DNA of 64,000 nt from the NCBI GenBank assembly GCA_947630285.1, contig CANRHD010000003.1:5001-69000 (forward strand), read 5' to 3'. Of the stretch, positions 51,457-59,651 are shown one piece after another (the stretch's first letter is position 1; each line of letters opens with the position of its first letter). Origin of the DNA: an uncultured Clostridia bacterium (GTDB taxonomy: Bacteria > Bacillota > Clostridia > Oscillospirales > Acutalibacteraceae). The notes under the pieces are model-generated. The model had not been told where the DNA came from. It did no database searches and saw only the letters and a list, made by a program, of their open reading frames with translations. The position numbers and the translations under genes are program-made.

Positions 51457-53462
51457 TGATTTTTGCGCTCGCAGGAAATCAAAATTGCGGTAAAACAACG
51501 CTGTTTAACGCTTTGACAGGCTCCAACCAGCATGTCGGCAACTTCCCCGGCGTTACCGTTGACCAAAAGGTGGGCGATGTAAAGGGGCAAAAAAACTGCT
51601 CGGTTGTTGATTTACCGGGAATTTATTCGCTCAGACCTTACACTCAGGAGGAAATAGTCACAAGAGATTTTATTATAAATGAAAAACCGGATTGCATCAT
51701 AAATATTGTAGACGCTACAAATATCGAGAGAAACCTCTATCTCACACTACAGCTTCTTGAATTGAGAATACCCATGGTACTTGCGCTTAATATGATGGAC
51801 GAGGTCCGTGCTAACGGCGGAGCTGTTGATGTTAAAAAAATGAAAGAGGCTCTCGGCATTCCCGTTGTTCCGATTACGGCATCAAAGGGAGAGGGCGTCT
51901 CGGAGCTTATAACACAGGCCGTCTCTGTGGCAAAGAGTAAAATTTGCCCGTCCGTATGGGATTTTTGCGAGGACGGCTCGCCCGTTCACCGCTGTATTCA
52001 CGCCGCCGTGCATCTCATCGAGGACCATGCACAGCGTGTCGGCGTTCACCCGAGGTTTTGCGCAGTTAAGCTTATAGAGGGCGATGAAATCCTTACCGAA
52101 AGGCTTGAGCTTGACAAAAACGAGCTTGAGCTTTTGGAGCATTGTATAGTTGAAATGGAATTTGAAACGGGACTTGACCGCAATGCGGCGCTTGCCGATA
52201 TGAGATACAGATTTATTGAAAAGGTCGTCGCTTCGTCCGTAGTCAAAAGCCATGAGAGCAAGGAGCATTTGAGAAGCGTAAAAATAGATAAAATTCTGAC
52301 GGGCAAATATACTGCAATTCCGTTCTTTTTACTGATAATGTTCGTAATTTTTTGGTTGACATTCAGCGTAATAGGAACGGGACTTTCCGATCTGCTGAGC
52401 CTGGGAATTGAAAAATTTACGGGCGTCGTAGATGTTGCTCTTACAAATTACGGCATAAATCCCGTTGTCCATTCGCTTGTTATAGACGGTATTTTTGCCG
52501 GCGTGGGCAGCGTTTTGTCGTTCCTGCCTATAATCGTTACGCTTTTCTTTTTCCTGTCCATACTTGAAGATACGGGGTATATGGCCCGTGTCGCCTTTGT
52601 TATGGACAGACTTTTAAGGAAAATCGGGCTTTCGGGCAGAAGCTTTGTTCCGATGCTCATAGGCTTCGGCTGTTCGGTACCGGCGATTATGGCTACGAGA
52701 ACCGTGTCCTCCGACCGTGACAGGAAAATGACCATTCTTTTGACGCCGTATATGAGCTGTTCTGCAAAAATACCGATTTACGCAGTATTTACGGCGGCGT
52801 TTTTCCCAAAATATAAGGCTTTTGTTATGATAGGCCTGTATGTTTTGGGCATACTACTTTCAATATTGGTTGCGCTCTTATTGAAAAGCACAATATTCAG
52901 AGGCAACCCCGTGCCGTTTGTAATGGAGCTTCCCAATTACAGACTGCCGTCAGCCAAAAGCGTTGCGCTTTTGCTCTGGGACAAGGCAAAGGATTTTCTG
53001 CAAAGAGCGTTTACTGTAATTTTCCTCGCTACAATAGTTATTTGGTTCTTGCAGACCTTTGATACAAGGCTCAATGTGGTTGAAAACAGCGAAAACAGCC
53101 TGCTTGCGCTTGTAGGCAAGCTTATCGCCCCGATATTCACTCCGCTCGGATTTAACGATTGGAGGGTGGCTACTTCGTTAATTTCCGGCTTTTCGGCCAA
53201 GGAAGCCGTTGTCTCCACCATGGCGGTATTGCTCAATACAAGCATAGCTAACCTCAACAATGTTTTGGCAAATTATTTTACTCCGCTGACCGCTTTCAGC
53301 TTCCTTGTGTTTACGCTCTTGTACACTCCCTGTGTGGCCGCAGTCGCAACGATAAAAAGGGAATTAAATTCAAGCCTCAAAACGGTGGGGGTAGTGTTAA
53401 TGCAATGCACGGTTGCATGGGTCTGCGCTTTAATCGTTCACTTTATAGGCGGTTTATTATGA
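51456..53462 (+). CDS. feoB: Ferrous iron transporter FeoB
   Basis: 668 residues. The N-terminal G-domain has GNQNCGKTTLFNALTG (P-loop, near residue 7), the FPGVTV switch, DLPG, and NMMD as the G4 motif. A helical spacer leads to about eight or more membrane segments with two gate repeats (including FGCSVPAIMATRTV and FSAKEAVVSTMAVL). It imports Fe(II) at the membrane, the main route in anaerobes. At 668 residues it is somewhat shorter than E. coli FeoB. It overlaps feoA by one base and the small downstream gene by 4 bp. Confidence 0.97.
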   Translation: MIFALAGNQNCGKTTLFNALTGSNQHVGNFPGVTVDQKVGDVKGQKNCSVVDLPGIYSLRPYTQEEIVTRDFIINEKPDCIINIVDATNIERNLYLTLQLLELRIPMVLALNMMDEVRANGGAVDVKKMKEALGIPVVPITASKGEGVSELITQAVSVAKSKICPSVWDFCEDGSPVHRCIHAAVHLIEDHAQRVGVHPRFCAVKLIEGDEILTERLELDKNELELLEHCIVEMEFETGLDRNAALADMRYRFIEKVVASSVVKSHESKEHLRSVKIDKILTGKYTAIPFFLLIMFVIFWLTFSVIGTGLSDLLSLGIEKFTGVVDVALTNYGINPVVHSLVIDGIFAGVGSVLSFLPIIVTLFFFLSILEDTGYMARVAFVMDRLLRKIGLSGRSFVPMLIGFGCSVPAIMATRTVSSDRDRKMTILLTPYMSCSAKIPIYAVFTAAFFPKYKAFVMIGLYVLGILLSILVALLLKSTIFRGNPVPFVMELPNYRLPSAKSVALLLWDKAKDFLQRAFTVIFLATIVIWFLQTFDTRLNVVENSENSLLALVGKLIAPIFTPLGFNDWRVATSLISGFSAKEAVVSTMAVLLNTSIANLNNVLANYFTPLTAFSFLVFTLLYTPCVAAVATIKRELNSSLKTVGVVLMQCTVAWVCALIVHFIGGLL

Positions 53463-53614
53463 ATTTAAATGTATTTGATATAATTATTATCGCTTTAATT
53501 GCAGTTGCGGTTATCGCCGTGATTGTCTATATCGTGAAAAGGCATAAAAGAGGTGATTATTGCACGGGCTGTAACGGCTGCTGCGATAATTGCACAAAAA
53601 GAAATAAACATTGA
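53459..53614 (+). CDS. Small FeoB-associated Cys-rich membrane protein
   Basis: 51 residues. The ATG at 53459 overlaps the feoB stop (ATGA). One membrane helix (about 5-27) is followed by a basic stretch and a cysteine-rich tail (CTGCNGCCDNC, five cysteines). This is the FeoB-associated Cys-rich protein family found next to feoB in Clostridia. It may receive or sense iron at the exit of FeoB. A longer reading from 53405 would run far into feoB. Confidence 0.88.
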   Translation: MNLNVFDIIIIALIAVAVIAVIVYIVKRHKRGDYCTGCNGCCDNCTKRNKH

Positions 53615-53619
53615 AACAA

Positions 53620-53649
53620 ACGCCGTTCTTAATTGAACGGCATTTTTTT
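53620..53649 (+). terminator. Terminator after the feo operon
   Basis: The stem GCCGTTC/GAACGGC is followed by ATTTTTTT. Confidence 0.9.
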
Positions 53650-53661
53650 GTAAAAAAGTTC

Positions 53662-53690
53662 TTGACAAGGGCAAAAGGAAGTGTTATTAT
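53662..53690 (+). promoter_or_regulatory. Strong sigma-A promoter for the amino-acid ABC operon
   Basis: TTGACA, 17-bp spacer, TATTAT, overlapped by the palindrome that starts at 53690. Confidence 0.88.
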
Positions 53691-53705
53691 GTTAGCACGC
53701 TAACA
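53690..53705 (+). promoter_or_regulatory. Perfect-arm palindrome at the +1 region, probable operator
   Basis: TGTTAGC-AC-GCTAACA directly follows the -10. Seven-base arms are perfectly complementary around a 2-bp centre. The shape resembles LacI-family operators. Its regulator is not encoded in the window. A second small hairpin (CACTTTA/TAAAGTG, 53704-53723) follows in the leader. Confidence 0.75.
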
Positions 53706-53765
53706 CTTTATCAAAGTAAAGTGCGTTGAGCTTTTTATTAAAATTCTGTTACGGAGGAAAAAATA

Positions 53766-54593
53766 ATGAAAAAGTCAAAAATAATTGCGGCGGTTTTGGC
53801 GGTTGTAATGTTGGCTGCCTGCTTTACCGCTTGTTCTTCAAAGAAGAATGACAGCACAAAAACGGATGCCGACGGCGCAAAGCAAAAGCTTATAGTAGGC
53901 TTCGACGCAGAGTTTCCGCCCTATGGCTTTATTGCGGAGGACGGCTCTTATGACGGATTTGACCTTGCTGTGGCAAAAGAGCTTTGCAAGCGTCTTGACT
54001 GGGACTTTGAGGCCGTTGCCATTGACTGGAACTCAAAGGACAAGGAGCTTGCCGCAGGCAATATCAACTGCATTTGGAACGGCTTTACATACACGGGCCG
54101 TGAGGACGAGTACACCTGGTCCGACCCGTATGTTGACAACAGCATCGTTATAGTTGTCAAGGCGGATTCGGGCATTAAAACACTGGCAGACCTCAAGGGC
54201 AAAGCGGTTATGGCGCAGGCGGCTTCATCTGCCGTTGACGCAATTAACGCCAATGCGGATTTTAAGGCTTCCATTAAGGGCGGCGCCGCAGTAGAACTTG
54301 CCGATTACGCACTCGGCTTTACAGAGCTTAAAATGGGCACCGTAGACGCTATTGCCGCCGACATAGGCGTTGCAAAGTATCAGATAGCTAACAATGAAGG
54401 CGATTATGTAATTCTCGACGAACCGCTTTCAAAAGAGCAGTACGCCATAGGCTTCCTTCTCGGCAATACGGAGCTTCGCGATGCAGTAAACGCAGAGCTT
54501 AACAAGATGGCGGACGACGGTACAATGATGGAAATCGGCAAAAATTATGTTGACGAGGGTCTTGTACTCGATAACCTTTGCCTTTGCAAATAA
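53766..54593 (+). CDS. Polar amino-acid ABC transporter substrate-binding lipoprotein
   Basis: 275 residues. The lipoprotein signal peptide has two candidate lipobox cysteines, Cys19 (LAAC) and Cys23 (FTAC); the latter precedes the Ser-rich linker and is favoured. The mature part is a family 3 solute-binding protein (LIVGFDAEFPPYGFIAEDGSYDGFDLAVAKELCKRL, then WNGFTYTGRE). It captures a polar amino acid outside the cell. Family members bind glutamine, cystine, arginine, histidine and others; the ligand cannot be set here. It is the first gene of the four-gene unit and is followed by a stable hairpin that probably keeps its mRNA level higher. Confidence 0.93.
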   Translation: MKKSKIIAAVLAVVMLAACFTACSSKKNDSTKTDADGAKQKLIVGFDAEFPPYGFIAEDGSYDGFDLAVAKELCKRLDWDFEAVAIDWNSKDKELAAGNINCIWNGFTYTGREDEYTWSDPYVDNSIVIVVKADSGIKTLADLKGKAVMAQAASSAVDAINANADFKASIKGGAAVELADYALGFTELKMGTVDAIAADIGVAKYQIANNEGDYVILDEPLSKEQYAIGFLLGNTELRDAVNAELNKMADDGTMMEIGKNYVDEGLVLDNLCLCK

Positions 54594-54613
54594 TTAAAAG
54601 CTTGTTAATATCG

Positions 54614-54642
54614 GAGCAGGTCGGATTTATCCGTACCTGCTC
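54614..54642 (+). promoter_or_regulatory. Intercistronic hairpin between binding-protein and permease genes
   Basis: GAGCAGGTCGGA pairs with TCCG-t-ACCTGCTC (12 bp with one bulged T, TTTA loop). No T-run follows, so it looks like an mRNA-stabilising or processing element rather than a terminator. Confidence 0.75.
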
Positions 54643-54673
54643 ATTTGCAGTATAACACGAAACGGAGTATATC

Positions 54674-55330
54674 ATGACCATACAAGTAATGCTTACCGAA
54701 TTGTCAAAAAGCTTTTTGGTTACTTTAGAAATATTTTTCCTTACTATACTGGGCTCTATGCCGTTGGGACTTGCCGTCTATTTCTTTAAAACAAGTAAGT
54801 TTAAACCCTTAAAATGGATTACCGATGTATATATTTCCGTAATGAGGGGTACTCCGCTTATTTTGCAGTTAATGGTTGTGTATTACGGACCTAACCTTAT
54901 TTTCGGTATTACGCCTCCGAGCAACTGGAGGTTCGGCGCAGTAATTGTTGCTTTCATCATAAACTACGCCGCATATTTTGCGGAAATTTACAGGGGAGGC
55001 ATCGAATCAATCCCGACAGGCCAATATGAGGCGGCATATGTCCTCGGCTACACCAAGGTTCAGACCTTCTTTAAAATAATTCTTCCGCAGATGGTAAAAA
55101 GGGTTCTGCCTGCGGTTACTAACGAGATTATTACGCTTGTAAAGGATACCTCGCTTGCCTGTATCATAGGCACGGTCGAAATGTTCACAAAAGCCAAGCA
55201 GATTGCGGTTGCGCCGCATTCTCCGGGCATGCTGACCTTTGTTGCGGCGGCGGTTTTCTACTATGTATTCAACTATCTGGTTGCTTTTATAATGAAGCGG
55301 ACAGAAAAAGCGCTTAATTATTATAAGTAA
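54674..55330 (+). CDS. Polar amino-acid ABC transporter permease
   Basis: 218 residues with about five membrane segments and the HisM/GlnP-type coupling motif [36 protein letters not shown] (about 98-133). A single permease gene implies a homodimeric pore. It sits between the binding protein and ATPase, with CGGAG before the ATG and 13 bp before the next gene. Confidence 0.95.
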   Translation: MTIQVMLTELSKSFLVTLEIFFLTILGSMPLGLAVYFFKTSKFKPLKWITDVYISVMRGTPLILQLMVVYYGPNLIFGITPPSNWRFGAVIVAFIINYAAYFAEIYRGGIESIPTGQYEAAYVLGYTKVQTFFKIILPQMVKRVLPAVTNEIITLVKDTSLACIIGTVEMFTKAKQIAVAPHSPGMLTFVAAAVFYYVFNYLVAFIMKRTEKALNYYK

Positions 55331-55343
55331 GGGGGGACGCCTG

Positions 55344-56105
55344 ATGAAAGTTTTGGAAATGAAGAATATAAAAAAATCTTTTGCGGACAACAGCGTCTTA
55401 AAGGATATTTCCCTCTGCGTTGAAAAAGGCGAGGTCGTTTCGATTATAGGCTCCTCGGGTTCGGGAAAATCGACCCTGCTTCGCTGTGCGACATTTTTGG
55501 AGGAGATTGACAGCGGCAGTATTTCTTATATGGGCGAATATGCCGTAAACAGCGACGGCGGAAAGCCGGTATATTCAAAGAACCTTAAAAAATTTAAAAA
55601 TGAGTTCGGACTTGTATTTCAGAATTTTAATCTTTTTGCACATTATTCCGTAATGAAAAATATAATTGACGCACCGCTATGCGTTCAGAAAAGAGAAAAA
55701 AAGGAAGTTATTGCCCAGGCAAAAGAACTGCTTAAAAAAATGGGACTTGAGGACAAGGAAAACTCCTATCCCTGCCAGCTTTCGGGCGGTCAACAGCAGA
55801 GGGTTTCAATAGTAAGGGCGCTTGCCATGAATCCCGAAATACTTTTCTTTGACGAGCCCACATCGGCTCTCGACCCCGAATTAACGGGCGAGGTTCTAAA
55901 GGTAATCAAACAGCTTGCAGAGGAAAAAATGACTATGGTTATCGTAACCCATGAGATGGAATTTGCCCGTCAGGTTTCGGACAGAGTAATCTTTATGGAC
56001 GAGGGAATAATCGCCGAGGAGGGAACTCCACGGGAAGTATTCGATAACCCCAAATCCGCAAGAATAAAGCAATTTTTAAGTAACTACAAAAATGACTCAA
56101 TGTAA
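55344..56105 (+). CDS. Polar amino-acid ABC transporter ATPase
   Basis: 253 residues. Walker [10 protein letters not shown] is at residues 36-44, the Q-loop is FQNFNLF, the signature is LSGGQQQR, Walker B is [14 protein letters not shown], and the H-loop is VTHE. It powers the importer. AAGGGGGG precedes the ATG. Its end overlaps the racemase gene by 14 bp, so the two are translationally coupled. Confidence 0.97.
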   Translation: MKVLEMKNIKKSFADNSVLKDISLCVEKGEVVSIIGSSGSGKSTLLRCATFLEEIDSGSISYMGEYAVNSDGGKPVYSKNLKKFKNEFGLVFQNFNLFAHYSVMKNIIDAPLCVQKREKKEVIAQAKELLKKMGLEDKENSYPCQLSGGQQQRVSIVRALAMNPEILFFDEPTSALDPELTGEVLKVIKQLAEEKMTMVIVTHEMEFARQVSDRVIFMDEGIIAEEGTPREVFDNPKSARIKQFLSNYKNDSM

Positions 56106-56898
56106 TTATTACCTTGTAAATCCGAATAACAATAAAACTGTTTTGGTTGAATCCCGGTTTGACGCCGAGGTTCAGCCTTTTGTTGCAAAAAAGCTTTTGT
56201 CGTTGGAGAAAAGCGCAGAGCAGGTCGGCTTTATCTGCGAGGAAAAAAGCGAAAGCTTCGATATTAAAATAAGAATGAGCGGCGGCGAATTTTGCGGAAA
56301 CGCCTGTATGGCGGCCGCTGTGGTATTTTTGGAAAAGAGCAAAAATGTTAAAGAGCTTGTCAGGGTTTCGATGAGCGGCTGTGAATATCCCGTAGAGGTT
56401 AAAATTATTAAAAAAGAGCCCTGCGGCTGGTTGTGCAGGGTAAATATGCCGAAGGCTTTAAGCGTGTGTAATTTTACAGTTTCAATCAACGGCAAAAAAT
56501 GTGTTTTGCCGATTGTTCATTATAAGGGAATTTCACACATATTAATTAATGAACGGCTTGAAAAAAGACAGGCGGAGGCTTTGATAAAAAATATCTGCAA
56601 TTCTCTGAAGGCAGACGCACTCGGGCTTATGTTTATAGATAAGGACTGCACGCACCTTACGCCGCTTGTATATGTTCCGGCGGCAGATACGCTTTATTGG
56701 GAAAATTCCTGCGCAAGCGGTACAGCCGCTTTGGGGGAATATCTTTTAAGTAAAAACGCCGAAGTACTGCCGATAACGGTTATTCAGCCGGGAGGAAAAC
56801 TCAAAATTATCAATGACGGCGGAATTTGCCTTGAGGGAAAATGTAAAATAGAGAAGTATATAAGCGAAAATGAAAAACTAAATTCTGTTGAATTTTGA
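56092..56898 (+). CDS. DapF-like amino-acid racemase/epimerase
   Basis: 268 residues in the two-domain diaminopimelate-epimerase fold. Both catalytic cysteines are kept: Cys68 ([10 protein letters not shown]) and Cys207 ([12 protein letters not shown]), matching the thiol pair of DapF. The flanking motifs differ from true DapF (QCGNGARC and ACGSGAC), and resemble those of PLP-independent relatives such as the histidine racemase CntK (recalled, not searched). It begins inside the ABC ATPase gene, so it probably acts on the amino acid that importer brings in. Substrate is unknown; a role as the ordinary DapF is less likely given motif and context. Confidence 0.85.
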   Translation: MTQCNYYLVNPNNNKTVLVESRFDAEVQPFVAKKLLSLEKSAEQVGFICEEKSESFDIKIRMSGGEFCGNACMAAAVVFLEKSKNVKELVRVSMSGCEYPVEVKIIKKEPCGWLCRVNMPKALSVCNFTVSINGKKCVLPIVHYKGISHILINERLEKRQAEALIKNICNSLKADALGLMFIDKDCTHLTPLVYVPAADTLYWENSCASGTAALGEYLLSKNAEVLPITVIQPGGKLKIINDGGICLEGKCKIEKYISENEKLNSVEF

Positions 56899-56916
56899 TG
56901 TCAACTATGTTATTAT
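56888..56916 (+). promoter_or_regulatory. Sigma-A promoter for the cadherin-like surface protein
   Basis: TTGAAT, 17-bp spacer, TATTAT, overlapping the racemase stop codon; 27 bases before the next ATG. Confidence 0.75.
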
Positions 56917-56943
56917 TTACTAAGTAATTACCCGGAGGATATT

Positions 56944-57711
56944 ATGAAGAATATTAACAGAAGTTTAAAGATATTTTCGGTTTTAATGCTTTTTATATTT
57001 ATTTTTTCGGTTGCCGCCTTTGCTCAGCCGGACGATGAAACCTCACAGCCGAATGACGATGAGGTAATTACCCAAACGGTTACCGAGAATACAACTCAAA
57101 GAACCGAAATCGCCACGAGCCATGAGCCGGAAACAACACAGACCGCTCCGCCGCCGAGTACCGCTACGGCGGTAAGAACCACGGCTAAGAGAGTAAATAC
57201 GACAAAGAGGGTTACGGTTACTAAAACCGAAAGCAGAAAAAAATCCGACAATGCGGATCTTTCAAGCCTGACGGTAACCGCATTATCTGACTCCGGAAAC
57301 GAAATACAGCTTACGCTTTCTCCGAATTTCAGCGCAGACGAAAAGGTGTATAACGCCGATATTGACTTTGCCGTCGCTTCGGTAAGCGTCGGCGCCAAGG
57401 CTCAAAGCAGTGCGGCAAAGGTTTCAATACCGTCTCAAATCAATCTCGTAAAGGGTTCAAATATCATTCAGGTTGTTGTAACCGCCGAAGACGGAACCAA
57501 AAAGACCTATGAAATAAATATAAATTACAGCTTTGAAGAGACTTCCGCTCCCGTTACTTCGTCAACTTTGCCGGAAATCACACAGGCGGCAAATATCGTT
57601 GAGGACAGCGGAAAAATGAACACTTATACAAAGCTCGGCATAGTTTTTGCCGTCGGCGGCGTCGCCTTACTCGGAATATCCGTATATCTTTTCTTTAAGA
57701 GGAACGACTGA
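56944..57711 (+). CDS. Surface protein with cadherin-like beta-sandwich domain and C-terminal membrane anchor
   Basis: 255 residues. A signal peptide (about 1-28, ending AAFAQP) is followed by a Thr/Glu-rich region (30-100), a basic patch (KRVNTTKRVTVTKTESRKK), a cadherin-like beta-sandwich domain (about 105-195: LSSLTVTALSD ... VTAEDGTKKTYEININ) and a C-terminal membrane helix (about 230-250) with a short basic end. The product would be an extracellular single-pass protein. GGAGG precedes the ATG. The Thr-rich region suggests a stalk, possibly glycosylated (inference). The ligand is unknown. Confidence 0.8.
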   Translation: MKNINRSLKIFSVLMLFIFIFSVAAFAQPDDETSQPNDDEVITQTVTENTTQRTEIATSHEPETTQTAPPPSTATAVRTTAKRVNTTKRVTVTKTESRKKSDNADLSSLTVTALSDSGNEIQLTLSPNFSADEKVYNADIDFAVASVSVGAKAQSSAAKVSIPSQINLVKGSNIIQVVVTAEDGTKKTYEININYSFEETSAPVTSSTLPEITQAANIVEDSGKMNTYTKLGIVFAVGGVALLGISVYLFFKRND

Positions 57712-57730
57712 TTTGAAAGGATGTTAAAAA

Positions 57731-58024
57731 ATGAAACGCATAGTTTTTGAAAAATGTCCGTACTGCAATTCGACAATGCTGGTTTACGGGTATCAAAACG
57801 ATTCCGCAAATGTTTCAACCGATGTAAGGGGTAGCGTGTTCGGCTCTCCTATCGAGCATATCATTTGCAGAGAATGCGGAAGTATAATTTACAGCAGGGT
57901 TCTCAAGCCCGAAATGTTCAAGGACTTTGTAAACGACGAGGGCAAGGTAAAATTTGACGAACAGACGAAAAAAGAGCCTCCCAAAAAGAAGGACGGAATT
58001 CTTGAAATAATTGTAGACGATTAA
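57731..58024 (+). CDS. Small zinc-ribbon-like protein of unknown function
   Basis: 97 residues with two cysteine pairs, CPYC (about residues 8-11) and CREC (about 47-50), as in zinc ribbons. There is no membrane segment. The C-terminus is Lys-rich. AAAGGATG lies upstream of the ATG, 20 bp after the surface-protein gene, so it is likely cotranscribed. I do not recognise a family; a nucleic-acid or regulatory role cannot be inferred from the pattern alone. Confidence 0.75.
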   Translation: MKRIVFEKCPYCNSTMLVYGYQNDSANVSTDVRGSVFGSPIEHIICRECGSIIYSRVLKPEMFKDFVNDEGKVKFDEQTKKEPPKKKDGILEIIVDD

Positions 58025-58025
58025 A

Positions 58026-58313
58026 TTAAAAGTCCCACAGAGTACTTTCTGTGGGATTTTGAACTTTAAGGCAAAAATATATAATCAGGGCAAGCTGTAA
58101 TATTATTATAACGGGTATGCCCGTCATAAATTTTTTATGCTTCGTTTTATGCCGGATTTTCTTCATTGTTATAAGCATAGCCACAGAACCGCCGAACACG
58201 GAAACAGCGAGCAGGGTATTTTCTCTTATACGCCACTTGTTGTTTTTTGCCGCATATTTGTCATAAACGGTCAGTAAAACGGCTGTAAGAGATATTATTA
58301 TTTCATAAATCAA
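58026..58313 (-). CDS. DUF1294-family membrane protein
   Basis: 95 residues with about three membrane segments and the DUF1294 pattern: DKYAAKNNKWRIRENTLLAVSVFGGSVAMLITMKKIRHKTKHKKF. The start is TTG at 58313 because no in-frame ATG lies before the conserved region, yet no ribosome site is visible, so it may be leaderless or poorly expressed. It converges on the zinc-ribbon gene; the terminator hairpin lies inside its last codons. The function is unknown. Confidence 0.75.
   Translation of the reverse strand: MIYEIIISLTAVLLTVYDKYAAKNNKWRIRENTLLAVSVFGGSVAMLITMKKIRHKTKHKKFMTGIPVIIILQLALIIYFCLKVQNPTESTLWDF
58028..58060 (+). terminator. Terminator after the zinc-ribbon gene
   Basis: The stem TCCCACAGA/TCTGTGGGA is followed by TTTT. 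It overlaps the final codons of the convergent DUF1294 gene. Confidence 0.82.
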
Positions 58314-58401
58314 AAAACAAAATACGGTAAAATTGCTATGCGTAAAATCACCCCTTGCCTTATATTAAATAATTAAATTATAAATGTCAACGGAGTTTGT
58401 T

Positions 58402-59610
58402 ATGAAAAGCAAAAAAATTATATTTCTATTGGTTCTCTGCCTGCTGTTGGGTGCCTGCCAAAAAAACATCGCAAACGAAAACAAAAACAATACCGACAAA
58501 ACAGCGGTCGGCGAAAATAAAATAAAGGCGGTTTGGATAAATTACAGCGAGCTTGACGAAATAATAAAAAGCTCCGAAAACACCGCAGAGCTAACTCAAA
58601 ACATAAATAAGGCTGTGTTAAACTGCAAAAATTTGGGCCTTAACAGGATTATCGTACATTCGAGGGCGTTTGCCGACGCATATTATGCTTCTTCCGTTTT
58701 TCCCGAGGCCGACTCCCTTAAAGATAAAATAAAGGCGGACGGCAATTTTGACCCGTTAAAAATATTTTGCGAAACAGCCCATGAAAACGGCATAAAAGTT
58801 GACTCCTGGATAAATCCGTACAGGGTTTCCTATTCGTCCGATGTAAACGCCTTGCCCGAAAATTCGGCTGTGAAAAAAATGATAACGGAAAACGGCGGTA
58901 AAGATGTGACCGTTACGGACGGCGGAATATTTTTTAATCCGGCGTCGTTGAAAGCGCAGAAGCTTATACTTGACGGCGTTCGTGAGATTTTACAAAACTA
59001 TGATGTGGACGGAATACATATTGACGATTATTTTTACCCCACTACCGACGAGAGCTTTGACAAAGCATCGTATGACGACTATGTAAAGGCTAAGGGCAAG
59101 CTTAAATTGGACGATTGGCGCAGGGAAAATGTGAATAACCTTGTATCCCAGCTATATTCCGCCGTTAAATCGCAAAACAGCGAGCTTATGTTTTCAATAA
59201 GCCCGTGCGGCGATATTGATAAAAATTATTACGATTACTTTGCAGATGTGGAGCTTTGGTGTTCTCAAAAGGGGTATGCCGACTGCATAATCGTGCAGGC
59301 GTATTACGGCTTTGAGAATGAAAAACTGCCCTTTGAGGAGGTTGTAGGGGATTGGGAAAAGCTTGCAAAGAACGGTAATATAGAGCTTTGCTTCGGTCTG
59401 GCATGCTATAAAAGCGGCAGTGAGGACAGCTTTGCCGGCAGGGGCATAAACGAGTGGAAAGACAACGACAACATAATCTCAAGGCAGATAGCCTTTTTAA
59501 ACGGAACGGACAACTGCTCGGGAGTTTGCCTGTATTCGTATTCAAGCCTCTTTGCAAAAAACAGAAATATTGGGGATAACGAGTTGAAAAACATCGAAAA
59601 TGTGCTATAA
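58402..59610 (+). CDS. GHL10/YngK-like glycoside hydrolase lipoprotein
   Basis: 402 residues from the ATG at 58402 (CGGAG upstream); an ATG at 58384 overlaps a -10-like TATAAA. The lipoprotein signal ends in LLGAC (Cys19). The rest is the GHL10 (DUF187) barrel of YngK-type proteins: VWINYSELDEI, VHSRAFADAYYASSVFPEAD, WINPYRVS and DGIHIDDYFYPTTDESFD, where acidic residues are catalytic candidates. Relatives are thought to act on cell-wall or other glycans; activity is not settled. It precedes two amidases, supporting a cell-envelope role. Confidence 0.85.
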   Translation: MKSKKIIFLLVLCLLLGACQKNIANENKNNTDKTAVGENKIKAVWINYSELDEIIKSSENTAELTQNINKAVLNCKNLGLNRIIVHSRAFADAYYASSVFPEADSLKDKIKADGNFDPLKIFCETAHENGIKVDSWINPYRVSYSSDVNALPENSAVKKMITENGGKDVTVTDGGIFFNPASLKAQKLILDGVREILQNYDVDGIHIDDYFYPTTDESFDKASYDDYVKAKGKLKLDDWRRENVNNLVSQLYSAVKSQNSELMFSISPCGDIDKNYYDYFADVELWCSQKGYADCIIVQAYYGFENEKLPFEEVVGDWEKLAKNGNIELCFGLACYKSGSEDSFAGRGINEWKDNDNIISRQIAFLNGTDNCSGVCLYSYSSLFAKNRNIGDNELKNIENVL

Positions 59611-59611
59611 T
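59584..59611 (+). promoter_or_regulatory. Sigma-A promoter for the amidase pair
   Basis: TTGAAA, 16-bp spacer, TATAAT. The -10 overlaps the stop codon of the GHL10 gene, 41 bases before the next ATG. Confidence 0.82.
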
Positions 59612-59651
59612 TTATATATGTTTTTTTAGACTTACTGCAAGGGGTTGCTTT

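Noticed and set aside
53690..53723. CIRCE element (HrcA operator) at the ABC promoter
   Set aside because: TTAGCAC is shared with CIRCE, but the 9-bp arms TTAGCACTC and GAGTGCTAA around a 9-bp spacer are missing; the palindrome here has 7-bp arms and a 2-bp centre.
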